The notes under the pieces were generated by a model, which had not been told where the DNA came from, searched no databases, and saw only the letters and a list, made by a program, of their open reading frames with translations. This document shows, piece after piece, positions 8,336-16,416 of a DNA stretch of 64,000 nucleotides. The translations under genes and the position numbers were made by a program. The stretch comes from JAVBRA01 sp031548435 (GTDB taxonomy: Bacteria > Bacteroidota > Bacteroidia > Bacteroidales > Rikenellaceae), in contig JAVBRA010000003.1 in the NCBI GenBank assembly GCA_031548435.1, positions 28,883 to 92,882 on the forward strand, written 5' to 3'. Within the stretch, counting starts at the first letter, position 1. Every line of letters begins with the position of its first letter.

Positions 8336-9247
8336 ATGGAAAAGGTACGGTTCATATACAACCCCTATTCGGGCAAAGCCGCCATATCGACCTATCTGGA
8401 CGAGATCGTGGAAATCTACCAGAAGAAAGGCAAGCGGATCGAGCCTTTCCGGATGATGCGCGAATTCACGCTCGAACAGGCGCTCGAAGGGGTCGACAAC
8501 AGCTACCACCACATCCTGATCGCCGGGGGCGACGGCACCGTGAACCAGGTAATCAACGCCGTCAAGAACAAGGGGCTGGATGTTCCGGTAGCGGTGCTGC
8601 CCACCGGCACGGCCAACGACTTCGCCTCGCTGCTGGGCACCACCTCCAACGTGCCGCGCTCGTGCCGCCGCATCCTGGACGGACAGGTGCATGAAATCGA
8701 TCTGGCGACGGCGGACGGCAAATATTTCGTCAACGTGTTCAGTTCGGGGATGTTCACCGATATTTCGCAGAAGACGCCCACGCTGATGAAGAACACCTTC
8801 GGGCGCATGGCCTACTACATGAACTCGTTGCAGGAGTTGCCCCTGTTGGCGAAAATGAACATCGACGTGCGATCGGACGAGGTTTCGTACTCCGGACAGG
8901 CGTTCCTGGTGCTGGTGTTCAACGGACGCAGCGCGGGCAAGATGGAGCTGGCCTATCTGTCGGACATTCAGGACGGGCTGCTGGATGTGCTGGTTTTCAA
9001 GAAAGACAACTTCGTGCGCAACCTGCAAACCATTTTCCACTTTCTGACCAAAGACAACAGCTGCTATCCGGACGGGGTGCTGCACTTCAAAACGCGCGAG
9101 GTGGAGATCGCCTCGGCAGGCGACGAGGTCACCGACGTGGACGGCGAGGGAGGCCCCCCGTTCCCGGTCAAAATATCGTGCTTGCACAAGGGGTTGAAGG
9201 TGATCTGCCCCACAGACATCAAGCCGTCGAAAAAATATATCCGCTGA
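8336..9247 (+). CDS. Diacylglycerol kinase-family lipid kinase (YegS/BmrU-like)
   Basis: A 303-residue soluble lipid kinase with the DAGK catalytic domain: NPYSGKA near residue 9, GGDGT (64-68, nucleotide-binding) and PTGTANDFA (89-97), then a C-terminal beta-sandwich ending in a basic tail. Family members phosphorylate diacylglycerol, phosphatidylglycerol or sphingoid lipids. Many Bacteroidetes make sphingolipids, so a sphingoid substrate is possible, but the sequence does not decide this. The ATG starts directly after the apbE stop, so hydrolase, apbE and this gene form one operon. The call to family is firm and the substrate open. Confidence 0.9.
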   Translation: MEKVRFIYNPYSGKAAISTYLDEIVEIYQKKGKRIEPFRMMREFTLEQALEGVDNSYHHILIAGGDGTVNQVINAVKNKGLDVPVAVLPTGTANDFASLLGTTSNVPRSCRRILDGQVHEIDLATADGKYFVNVFSSGMFTDISQKTPTLMKNTFGRMAYYMNSLQELPLLAKMNIDVRSDEVSYSGQAFLVLVFNGRSAGKMELAYLSDIQDGLLDVLVFKKDNFVRNLQTIFHFLTKDNSCYPDGVLHFKTREVEIASAGDEVTDVDGEGGPPFPVKISCLHKGLKVICPTDIKPSKKYIR

Positions 9248-9251
9248 AAAT

Positions 9252-9282
9252 TTGATTTTCCGGAGAAAAATCACGTTATTTG
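9252..9282 (+). promoter_or_regulatory. Probable promoter of the rpmB-rpmG-DUF4295 operon
   Basis: TTG at 9252-9254, a 20-nt spacer and GTTATTTG at 9275-9282. The -7 box departs from TAnnTTTG at the first two positions, so confidence is moderate. Confidence 0.45.
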
Positions 9283-9312
9283 CACGCTTATTAATTTATA
9301 AACGCAAGAGAG

Positions 9313-9546
9313 ATGAAAATTTGTCAAATCACGGGTAAGACCGCTCAGAACGGGCACAACGTGTCTCACTCGAACAAGAAGACCAAGCGGACTTTCGACC
9401 CCAACCTCCGCAACAAACGGTTCTTTTTGGAGGAGGAAGGCCGCTGGGTAACGCTCAAAGTGTCTGCCGCAGGCATCAAAACAATCAACAAAAAAGGGCT
9501 GGCCGCTGCTTTGAAAGAAGCCAAGGCGCTCGGTAAAATCTATTAA
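9313..9546 (+). CDS. rpmB: 50S ribosomal protein L28
   Basis: Large-subunit ribosomal protein, 77 residues, with the L28 start CQITGKTAQNGHNVSHSNKKT and the basic FDPNLRNKRFF core. AAGAGAG lies just before the ATG. It is the first gene of a three-gene ribosomal cluster with L33 (11-bp gap) and a DUF4295 protein, an order I regard as common in Bacteroidetes. The leading CxxTG is partly kept, with one cysteine at residue 4, so a zinc ribbon is not obvious. Confidence 0.97.
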   Translation: MKICQITGKTAQNGHNVSHSNKKTKRTFDPNLRNKRFFLEEEGRWVTLKVSAAGIKTINKKGLAAALKEAKALGKIY

Positions 9547-9557
9547 ACGATACGTAA

Positions 9558-9740
9558 ATGGCAAAGAAAGGCAACAGGGTGCAGGTAATCCTGGAATGTA
9601 CCGAACACAAAGAGAGCGGCATGCCCGGAACCTCGCGGTACATCACCACCAAAAACAAGAAGAACACTCCCGACAGGATGGAACGCAAGAAATACAACCC
9701 GATCCTCAAGCGAGTGACAGTTCACCGAGAAATTAAATAA
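9558..9740 (+). CDS. rpmG: 50S ribosomal protein L33
   Basis: Large-subunit protein of 60 residues: MAKKGNRVQVILECTEHK, SRYITTKNKKNTPDR and the terminal KYNPILKRVTVHREIK are diagnostic. Only one cysteine (position 14) is present, so this is a C-minus, zinc-independent form, as often found where zinc may be limiting. It lies 11 bp after rpmB and 8 bp before the DUF4295 gene in the same operon. Confidence 0.97.
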   Translation: MAKKGNRVQVILECTEHKESGMPGTSRYITTKNKKNTPDRMERKKYNPILKRVTVHREIK

Positions 9741-9748
9741 CACGAACC

Positions 9749-9904
9749 ATGGCAAAGAAAGTAGTAGCAACTCTCAAAACCGGTGCGGGCAAAGGCTTCA
9801 CCAAGTGTATTAAGATGGTTAAGTCTGAAAAAACAGGCGCATACACCTTCAAGACCGAGATCCTTCCCAACGATCAGATCAAAGATTTCTTCGCGAAGAA
9901 ATAG
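9749..9904 (+). CDS. DUF4295 small basic protein (ribosomal cluster)
   Basis: A 51-residue, lysine-rich protein beginning MAKKVVATLKTGAGKGFTK and ending DFFAKK. This matches DUF4295, a Bacteroidetes-specific small protein encoded next to rpmG. Its position and basic composition suggest a ribosome-associated role; Bacteroidetes ribosome work has assigned such proteins to the large subunit, but I cannot confirm that here. It is the last gene before a strong terminator. Confidence 0.85.
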   Translation: MAKKVVATLKTGAGKGFTKCIKMVKSEKTGAYTFKTEILPNDQIKDFFAKK

Positions 9905-9922
9905 GTTGTATAATCCATCTTA

Positions 9923-9965
9923 TACAAAAAGCTTCTTAATGAATCATTAAGAAGCTTTTTGTATT
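9923..9965 (+). terminator. Terminator of the rpmB operon
   Basis: A perfect inverted repeat, TACAAAAAGCTTCTTAATGA facing its complement, followed by TTTT, 19 nt after the DUF4295 stop. The A-run on the left arm could let it serve the opposite strand as well. Confidence 0.85.
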
Positions 9966-10128
9966 TTACGGCCCGATCTTCCACGTGTCGTACCGAACAC
10001 TCGCCGAATGTTTTGCATATGTACTCCTGAAGTTTATGCACGGAAAAACGTTTCTGCTGTCTGCCGAAGGGCCTGTTTTACAGGAAATTTCGCAGCAAGC
10101 CGACTCAGCCAGTCGGGCAAGCCGGAAG

Positions 10129-11016
10129 CTAATGCCCGCGTAATTCGCACAGTTCGTTCTCGCCTTCGAGTTCGATGGTGGCATGGCCGATGCCCGCCTT
10201 CCGGCAAATAACGCGCACCTCGCATTTGATCTCTTCGAGCCGCTGCGTCGGCAGGCCGTCCCGGCACACCACGTGCAGGGTGGCGATGTTGTTCTGCCCG
10301 TCGAGCGTCCACAGGTGCAGATCGTGAACCGACAGCACGCCGTCGAGGAGAGAGATCCTGCGGCACAGGTCGTCGGCGTCAACCCCTTCGGGCGTGCCCT
10401 GCAACAACACCCGGAATGTCGCCCTCAGGTTGCGGAACACATTGAACAGCACCCACGCCGTGATACCCAACGACAATAAAGGGTCGAGCAACGGCGCTTC
10501 GACAAACAGCATCACCACGCTCACTACCAGCACGGCAATCCATCCCAACACGTCCTCCATCAGGTGCAGGTACACCGCACGTTCGTTCATCGTCTTGCCT
10601 TTTTTGATGCGGAACACGGCGGCCCCGTTCACCGCAATGCCGACAATGGCCAGCAGCAGCATCCCTTTGGCGTGGGGCATCTGCGGGTCCATCAGGCGGC
10701 CGACGCTCTCTCTGATGACGATGAACGCCCCCACACACAGGATCACCGAAAGGATCACGGCCCCCAACAGAGAAAATCGCTTGTATCCGTACGAGAATTT
10801 GCGGTCTCGCCCCTTTCCGGCCACTTTTTCGAGGTACCAGGCGATGCCCAGCGACACGCAATCGCCCATGTCGTGGATGGCGTCCGAGATGATGGCCATG
10901 CTGTTGGTGAAGATCCCTCCCACGATCTCGATGACGGCAAACAGGAAATTGAGCCAGAACACCACCAGGATGTTCCTGCCCGCCGCCTCGTGCGCATGGT
11001 TGTGATCGTGTGCCAT
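10129..11016 (-). CDS. Cation diffusion facilitator (Zn2+/H+ antiporter type)
   Basis: Inner-membrane exporter of Zn2+ or similar divalent cations, 295 residues. It opens with a His-rich stretch (HDHNHAH), then six membrane segments. Transport-site motifs are visible: SDAIHDMGD in TM2 (Asp45, His48, Asp52) and HLMEDVLGW in TM5, both HxxxD, the pattern linked to Zn2+/Cd2+ selectivity. The C-terminal cytoplasmic domain (VHDLHLWTLDG) is the CDF metal-sensing fold and the protein ends with a His. TACCTTTG at 11037-11044 is its likely -7 box. It is a single gene, and metal specificity is inferred. Confidence 0.93.
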   Translation of the reverse strand: MAHDHNHAHEAAGRNILVVFWLNFLFAVIEIVGGIFTNSMAIISDAIHDMGDCVSLGIAWYLEKVAGKGRDRKFSYGYKRFSLLGAVILSVILCVGAFIVIRESVGRLMDPQMPHAKGMLLLAIVGIAVNGAAVFRIKKGKTMNERAVYLHLMEDVLGWIAVLVVSVVMLFVEAPLLDPLLSLGITAWVLFNVFRNLRATFRVLLQGTPEGVDADDLCRRISLLDGVLSVHDLHLWTLDGQNNIATLHVVCRDGLPTQRLEEIKCEVRVICRKAGIGHATIELEGENELCELRGH

Positions 11017-11036
11017 AACCGGGTCGATTGATTACC

Positions 11037-11044
11037 CAAAGGTA
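11037..11044 (-). promoter_or_regulatory. -7 box of the CDF exporter gene
   Basis: TACCTTTG on the minus strand, 20 nt before the ATG, fits TAnnTTTG. No clear TTG at -33, and no metal-regulator operator was recognised. Confidence 0.45.
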
Positions 11045-11075
11045 CAAAAAAATGCGGCCGGAATCCGGGCAGATA

Positions 11076-11110
11076 TAAAAAAGGGCATCCGTAACGGATG
11101 CCCTTTTTTG
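11076..11110 (-). terminator. Terminator after the sugar transport operon
   Basis: GCAAAAAAGGGCATCCG then TTA and CGGATGCCC plus a T-run on the minus strand, 16 nt beyond the symporter stop. The matching A and T runs make it potentially bidirectional. Confidence 0.85.
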
Positions 11111-11125
11111 CAAGCAGGTTATTCC

Positions 11126-12748
11126 CTACCACCAAATGGCGTAGATGAAGATCAGGATCAGGATGATAATGACCGCCCCGACCTTGAACCCTTTCGAGGT
11201 TTTGAAGATTCCTTTTTCCAGCTTCACCGCCTCTTCGTTCGGGGCTTTCTTTTCGATGGCCGAGAACAGCATGATCAGCAGGAAGCAGAGCACGAACACC
11301 ACCATCATGCGGTCCATGAACGGCAGCCCCGGCCACAGGAAGTAGAACAGGGCCGAGAAGACGAACGTACCGATAGCAGCGGCCAAAGCCCCGTTGGCCG
11401 TGGCCCTTTTGTAGAAGAACCCGGCAAGGAAGATGGCCAACGCACCCGGGCTGATGAAGCCGGTGAACTCCTGGATATACTGGAACGCCTGGTCGAGGTT
11501 GACCAGCATCGGCGCGATGCAGATGGCGATAGCCAAAGCAACGACGCTGGTGATGCGGCCGACGCCCACCATCTTGGTTTCCGACGCCTTTTTGTTGATG
11601 AACGACTTGTAAATGTCCATTGTGAAGATGGTCGAGATCGAGTTCATCATCGAGGCCAGCGAGCTGACGATGGCCGCCACCAGAGCCGCAAACGCCAATC
11701 CGCGGACACCGGCCGGGAGCATCCCCAGCAGCGTGGGGTACGCCTCATCGGGCTTGCCGATAACGATCATTTCCCCGTTGTACATGATGCCGTCTTTCAC
11801 CATGAGGAAGGCTACGATGCCCGGAACCACCACGATGATCGGGAGCAACAGCTTCAGGAAGCCGGCAAATACCAGCCCCTTCTGGGCCTGGTCGATGCTC
11901 TTGGCTGCCAGCGCACGCTGGATGATGTATTGGTTGCACCCCCAATAATAGAGGTTGGCCACCCACAGCCCGCCGATGAGCACGCTCAAGCCCGGCAGAT
12001 CCTGGTAGGCGTCTTTCACGCCGCCTTTCCCGTCCGAGATCATGTGCTTGCCTTTTTCAAGGATCATGTCGAATTTCTCGGGCGCACGGGTGAACAGTTC
12101 GTCGATGCCGCGTACCCAGCTGTCACCGCCCAGGATCTTCAGGGCGATGTAGGTCGTCAACAATCCGCCGCCGATGAGGAACACCACCTGGATCACGTCG
12201 GTCCAGGCCACCGCCTTCAGCCCGCCGTAAATCGAATAAACCAACGCGAACGCCGCCAGCCCCACGATTCCCCAGATCAGGTCGACGCCCATCACATTCT
12301 TGATGGCCAACGCACCCAGATAAAGGATCGAGGTCAGGTTGATGAAGATGAACACCGCCAGCCAGAAGATGGCCATCACCGTTTTCACACGCTTGTCGAA
12401 CCGGTGCTCAAGGTACTGGGGCATGGTATAGATCCCCCTGCTGATGTAAATGGGCAGGAAGAACGCCGCCACAATGATGAGCCCCAGCGCCGCCATGAAT
12501 TCATACGAGGCGATGCCCATGCCAATGGCGAAACCCGACCCGGACATGCCGATGAACTGTTCGGCGCTGATGTTCGAGGCAATCAGCGACGCTCCGATGG
12601 CCCACCACGGCAACGCCTTGCTGGCCAGGAAATAGTCTTTGGAATCTTTCACCTTGCCCTTTTTTTCGCGCGAGACCCACAGGCCGATCACCACGATCAA
12701 CAGGACATAGGAGATAAAGATCACCATGTCGATGGTAGCAAATTTCAT
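11126..12748 (-). CDS. Sodium/sugar symporter (SSS family, SGLT-like)
   Basis: Inner-membrane Na+-coupled transporter, 540 residues with about 14 hydrophobic segments. The N-terminal half (FLASKALPWWAIGASLIASN, SAEQFIGMSGSGFAIG, YTMPQYLEHRF) and VYSIYGGLKAVAWTD are strongly SGLT-like, and length and layout resemble the Vibrio galactose symporter vSGLT. Encoded 27 bp after galM in a three-gene operon, it probably imports galactose, glucose or another hexose. A charged C-terminal helix ends in a final hydrophobic segment. A terminator follows. Family is sure; the sugar is inferred from galM. Confidence 0.92.
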   Translation of the reverse strand: MKFATIDMVIFISYVLLIVVIGLWVSREKKGKVKDSKDYFLASKALPWWAIGASLIASNISAEQFIGMSGSGFAIGMGIASYEFMAALGLIIVAAFFLPIYISRGIYTMPQYLEHRFDKRVKTVMAIFWLAVFIFINLTSILYLGALAIKNVMGVDLIWGIVGLAAFALVYSIYGGLKAVAWTDVIQVVFLIGGGLLTTYIALKILGGDSWVRGIDELFTRAPEKFDMILEKGKHMISDGKGGVKDAYQDLPGLSVLIGGLWVANLYYWGCNQYIIQRALAAKSIDQAQKGLVFAGFLKLLLPIIVVVPGIVAFLMVKDGIMYNGEMIVIGKPDEAYPTLLGMLPAGVRGLAFAALVAAIVSSLASMMNSISTIFTMDIYKSFINKKASETKMVGVGRITSVVALAIAICIAPMLVNLDQAFQYIQEFTGFISPGALAIFLAGFFYKRATANGALAAAIGTFVFSALFYFLWPGLPFMDRMMVVFVLCFLLIMLFSAIEKKAPNEEAVKLEKGIFKTSKGFKVGAVIIILILIFIYAIWW

Positions 12749-12775
12749 AATTTTCTCAGTGTTTAGGTTATGATT

Positions 12776-13822
12776 TTATTTTACGGTGAACCGATACCAG
12801 ATATGTTCCTCGTACATTTGGCCCGGGGCCAGCACTGCCGATGGAAACTGCGGTTTGTTGGGCGAATCGGGGAAGCGCTGGCACTCGACAGCCACCCCGT
12901 CGTTGTCGGCAAATTCGCGCCCCGACTTGGGATCTCCTGCCGCCTGCGAGAGGTAGTTGCCGGTATAGACCTGCACTCCGGGCTGGGTGGTGTCGACCGT
13001 CAGCATCCGGCCGCTCGCCGGGTCGTACAGGACGGCGGCTGTCGCTTTTTTGCCGGGCTCCCATCCGTCGATCGCCCAGCAGTGGTCGTAACCCTTGCCG
13101 AAGCGCAACTGTTCGTTGTCGGCGTTGATCTCTTTCCCGATCGGCTTGGGCGAGGTGAAATCCATCGGCGTGCCCGCCACCGGAGCCAGCTCGCCCGTGG
13201 GGATCAGCGTGGCGTCGACCGGCAGATAGCGCGAGGCGTTGAGCTGCAACTGATGCGACAAAATAGTCCCCTTGCCCGCCAGGTTGAAATAAGCGTGATT
13301 GGAGAGGTTGACCACGGTCGGGGCGTCGGTGCGGGCATAGTATGTGATCTCCAGCGTGCCTTCGTCGTCCCAGTCATAAACCACCTCGACCCCCAGCGTG
13401 CCGGGATACCTCTGGTCGCCGTCGGGGCTGGTGAGCGAAAACACCACGCGGTTGGTTTCCACGCGCCCGTCCCACACTTTGGATGAAAATCCCTCCACGC
13501 CGCCGTGCAGGTGGTTCGGGCCGTTATTGGCCGCCAACTTGTACTCTTTCCCATCGAGCGTGAAGCGCCCTTTGGCGATGCGGTTGGCGTAACGCCCCAC
13601 GGTTTTGCCCATGGCCACGCTGTCGGCAAGGTAATCGGCGCAATCGCGGTATCCCAGCGCCACGTCGGCCAGGTTGCCGTCCCGGTCGGGCACACACACC
13701 GACACGATCGCCGCCCCCGCATTGATCAGTTCCACGAACGCACCGCGGGCGTTGGTCATCTTATACAGCACCAACGCCTCGCCTTTATCGGTGAACCCGC
13801 AGATATGTTGTTCTATTTCCAT
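12776..13822 (-). CDS. galM: Aldose 1-epimerase (galactose mutarotase)
   Basis: Interconverts alpha and beta anomers of galactose or glucose. The 348-residue protein carries the mutarotase motifs: NHLHGG (His104, His106), LSNHAYFNLAG (catalytic His176) and VAVECQRFPDSPN with the catalytic base Glu313. No signal peptide is visible, so it is cytoplasmic. It lies 9 bp after the nucleotidyltransferase gene and 27 bp before the symporter gene. Mutarotation prepares imported sugar for a kinase, but no galK is encoded here. Confidence 0.95.
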   Translation of the reverse strand: MEIEQHICGFTDKGEALVLYKMTNARGAFVELINAGAAIVSVCVPDRDGNLADVALGYRDCADYLADSVAMGKTVGRYANRIAKGRFTLDGKEYKLAANNGPNHLHGGVEGFSSKVWDGRVETNRVVFSLTSPDGDQRYPGTLGVEVVYDWDDEGTLEITYYARTDAPTVVNLSNHAYFNLAGKGTILSHQLQLNASRYLPVDATLIPTGELAPVAGTPMDFTSPKPIGKEINADNEQLRFGKGYDHCWAIDGWEPGKKATAAVLYDPASGRMLTVDTTQPGVQVYTGNYLSQAAGDPKSGREFADNDGVAVECQRFPDSPNKPQFPSAVLAPGQMYEEHIWYRFTVK

Positions 13823-13831
13823 CGCCGGAAA

Positions 13832-14740
13832 TTACTCCCACAACTTGGCGGGATAGGTGCCGTCGGCATGCAGTTTCTGCAGGCGCGCCACCACGTCGGG
13901 ACGGTCTTCCTTGTAAGTGACCCCGAACCACTTGGACGATGTTTCAAGCACCTTCATCGACGCTTTCCCGGTAGAGATCAGCGCATTGACCGCATACGGA
14001 ATGAAATATTCCGCCTTCAGGTTGGCCATATTGGCGTCGAGGAAGCCGGTGAACAACCCTTCGGAGTAGTTGAAATAGTCGGGCGTGAAGCCGAACATGT
14101 TCATCGACACTTCCGTCTCGACCGAAATCGGAACCAGATCGCCTTTCTCGTCTTTAAACACCGCCCCGTCGCCGCTTTTTTCGATGTGCGTGCGTTCGAC
14201 CATGCCGGTCAGGTTGTGGTCGGCATCGACCGAGCAGACCCCGCGCGATACCGAACCGAAATCCGACAACGTGTTCTTGAGTTTGAAGCCCACCATCGCA
14301 TAATGGTCGGCCTTGCCATTGAGTTTATCTAGGTAATCGCCAAGCACCTTGTACGCATCCACCCCATAATAATCGTCGGCATTGATGACGGCAAACGGCT
14401 CGCGGATCACATCCTTGGCCATCAGCAGGGCGTGGTTCGTCCCCCACGGTTTTTCGCGGCCCTCGGGCACGGAATAGCCCTGGGGCAGATAGTCCAACTC
14501 CTGAAAAACATACTCCACCTTGATTTTTCCGTTGAACCGGGCAGCCGAGAAAACCTCCTTGAAGTTTTTCTCAAAACTGTGGCGGATCACAAAAACCACC
14601 TTATCGAACCCCGCGCGGATGGCGTCGTAAATCGAATAGTCGATAATCGCCTCCGAGTTGGGCCCCACCCCGTCCATCTGCTTCAGTGAGCCATAACGCG
14701 AGCCCATCCCGGCCGCCAATACCAAAAGAGTCTTGTTCAT
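13832..14740 (-). CDS. Sugar-phosphate nucleotidyltransferase family protein
   Basis: A 302-residue enzyme of the NTP_transferase (nucleotide-diphosphosugar pyrophosphorylase) fold. It begins LVLAAGMGSRYGSLKQM, the glycine-rich NTP-binding signature with its Arg and Lys, and has FAVINADDYYGVDAY, the metal-binding Asp pair. It is shorter than typical GalU or GlmU proteins and lacks a beta-helix tail. As first gene of the operon with galM and a Na+/sugar symporter, it probably activates a hexose-1-phosphate made from imported sugar. The exact sugar and nucleotide cannot be read from sequence. Confidence 0.8.
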   Translation of the reverse strand: MNKTLLVLAAGMGSRYGSLKQMDGVGPNSEAIIDYSIYDAIRAGFDKVVFVIRHSFEKNFKEVFSAARFNGKIKVEYVFQELDYLPQGYSVPEGREKPWGTNHALLMAKDVIREPFAVINADDYYGVDAYKVLGDYLDKLNGKADHYAMVGFKLKNTLSDFGSVSRGVCSVDADHNLTGMVERTHIEKSGDGAVFKDEKGDLVPISVETEVSMNMFGFTPDYFNYSEGLFTGFLDANMANLKAEYFIPYAVNALISTGKASMKVLETSSKWFGVTYKEDRPDVVARLQKLHADGTYPAKLWE

Positions 14741-14778
14741 GAGTATTTTATAATAAGTTAAATTTATTTTTCATTCTA

Positions 14779-14786
14779 CAAAAATA
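14779..14786 (-). promoter_or_regulatory. -7 box of the sugar operon
   Basis: TATTTTTG on the minus strand, 38 nt before the nucleotidyltransferase ATG. A TTG lies 18 nt upstream of it, a little closer than usual. Confidence 0.5.
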
Positions 14787-14852
14787 GCGTTTTATCCGGA
14801 ATAACAAACAACACGGAGGGTTTTTTCCGTGACCCCCGACCTAAGCGCTGAA

Positions 14853-15344
14853 TTACCGCACCGCTTTCCCGTGACCCGTTTTTTCAAACGACAACATCGT
14901 TTTACCCATTTCCGGAACGACATTTTCTTCAACGACATTCCATCCGTGCTTAAGGTAGAACCGCACCGCCTGCGTGTTTTCCCTGAATGTTTGCAAACGG
15001 ATCGTTTCGTATGCCTCAAACAAAAGGCCTTCAACGTACGCCAATAGTTTCGAGCCGAACCCGCTATTTTGGCAGGCCGCGTCTATCATAATCAAATGCA
15101 ATAAGGGACCGTCCGTTATGGCGAATCCGAGGATCCGGTCATCGCAAACCATCAGTGTGCAATGCTCCATTCCGTCGTCGATTTCCTTGTCGGCCAGTCC
15201 GCTTTCAATAAAATCACGGACAGCCCCGGCGCCCAGAAATGGGGTATAGTCAGACACTATGACCCGTCGTGCAATGTCTTTGATCGTTTGAGCATCCTCC
15301 GATTTCGCGGGTCTAAAAAAGTGAGGCGGACGGTCTGAATTCAT
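14853..15344 (-). CDS. GNAT family N-acetyltransferase
   Basis: A 163-residue cytoplasmic acetyltransferase of unknown substrate. The acetyl-CoA site is visible in LLHLIMIDAACQNSGFGSKLL (Q-x-x-G-x-G near residues 92-97, motif A) and the motif B region in TIRLQTFRENTQAVRFYLKHGW, typical of RimI-like GNATs. It stands alone between the sugar operon and two glycosyltransferase genes, with 43 bp after the upstream gene. The ATG is followed by a Pro-rich start (SDRPPHFFRPA). I see no clear promoter box, so transcription from upstream is possible. Confidence 0.85.
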   Translation of the reverse strand: MNSDRPPHFFRPAKSEDAQTIKDIARRVIVSDYTPFLGAGAVRDFIESGLADKEIDDGMEHCTLMVCDDRILGFAITDGPLLHLIMIDAACQNSGFGSKLLAYVEGLLFEAYETIRLQTFRENTQAVRFYLKHGWNVVEENVVPEMGKTMLSFEKTGHGKAVR

Positions 15345-15387
15345 TTTACGCGAAAATTATATTTTTGAAAAATGATGTTCCGATAGC

Positions 15388-16416
15388 CTATCCCCCAATG
15401 AAAGCAGCGTATCTCGCAGCCTGGATTTCAAGACTCAGGACGGAATCTGAAGGATAAAACGCTCTTTTATCGGGCTTGGGCAGGGCATTGACCGCCTCGA
15501 CCAACCCTTCCCGCTTGTAATAGAGGGCATGTCCCTTGAAATCTTCCAACTGCCCGAAAGCCGCATCGCACAGCATCGGGATCTGCAAACCCAACGCCGT
15601 CAACAGCGTTCCGGTGGTTTTATAGCGGAGGTAGTTCTCAAACCCTTCGGTGCCTTCATGGATCAGGGGCATGATGTAGTCGCAGGCCGAGGCATAGGAA
15701 TAGAACGGCCCGTTTTCGACGTACTGATCGAACAGGATAAAGTTTCTCTCCAACCCGGCCTCTTCTATCATTTTCCGCACGACCGGGCCATCGCAGCCAC
15801 GACTGTTTCCGATCAGCACGAACCGGATCCGGGGATCGTACGGTTTTTCCTGAAACAGGGCGGCATAGTCGCGCCGCTTGAAATCGAGCGAACCGGGAAT
15901 GGCAATCCATATTTCGTTCTCCGGTTTTTCTATCTCCATTCGCTCATGATCCGGAATAAAAACCGGATTGAACGACTCGCACGAAAGCCCTTTCACCGCC
16001 GGGAACCGTTCCTTCAGGTAAGCCGCGATGACAAAGTATTTTTTAACCTTGAGGCTGATGATCTTCTGCCCGGTGCTCTGGGTCAGCTTGCGCAGATTGT
16101 GAATGGTACCGAAATATCGCACCCGCGAAAAAAGGTTCAGCAGGCAGTATTTCAGCACATGACTGCCCTGCGCCATATTGAAAACGACTTTCCCGATCTT
16201 GTTTCTGCAAATGTATCGGCTCACCCGCATCAGTCCCCGCAGCGTCGGTTCGACCAACAACTCCCGGTCGGCAATCTTGATGTCGGCCACCTGCCGCGCC
16301 AGATTGGCATTGCAGATCAGATGCACCGTGTAGCCCGCGGTCTTGAGCATCAACACCTGCGAATAGAGGCACTCGCTATGCCAGCTGTTCAGTTCGACAA
16401 GGGCGACGGTTTTCAT
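15388..16416 (-). CDS. Probable glycosyltransferase (GT-B-like), surface glycan synthesis
   Basis: A 342-residue protein without signal peptide or membrane segment. It begins with a Rossmann-like start (VALVELNSWHSECLYSQVLML), has a mid-protein strand pattern (WIAIPGSLDFKRRDYAALF, RFVLIGNSRG), and a C-terminal YIMPLIHEGTEGFENYLRYK segment placed where GT-B enzymes bind the sugar nucleotide. I do not recognise a specific family. Its ATG overlaps the end of the upstream GT2 gene by 4 bp (ATGA), so the two are coupled and probably add sugars to the same lipopolysaccharide or glycan. Confidence 0.6.
   Translation of the reverse strand: MKTVALVELNSWHSECLYSQVLMLKTAGYTVHLICNANLARQVADIKIADRELLVEPTLRGLMRVSRYICRNKIGKVVFNMAQGSHVLKYCLLNLFSRVRYFGTIHNLRKLTQSTGQKIISLKVKKYFVIAAYLKERFPAVKGLSCESFNPVFIPDHERMEIEKPENEIWIAIPGSLDFKRRDYAALFQEKPYDPRIRFVLIGNSRGCDGPVVRKMIEEAGLERNFILFDQYVENGPFYSYASACDYIMPLIHEGTEGFENYLRYKTTGTLLTALGLQIPMLCDAAFGQLEDFKGHALYYKREGLVEAVNALPKPDKRAFYPSDSVLSLEIQAARYAAFIGG

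Noticed and set aside
7379..9274. A 631-codon open frame on the minus strand opposite apbE and the lipid kinase gene
   Set aside because: Both sense genes carry full sets of catalytic motifs; the antisense frame spans both and resembles neither a domain nor a signal peptide.
10129..10145. Possible second cation-binding protein upstream of the CDF gene end
   Set aside because: The 224-bp gap 9905-10128 has short open stretches only, with no start, ribosome site or similarity; I treat it as empty apart from the terminator.
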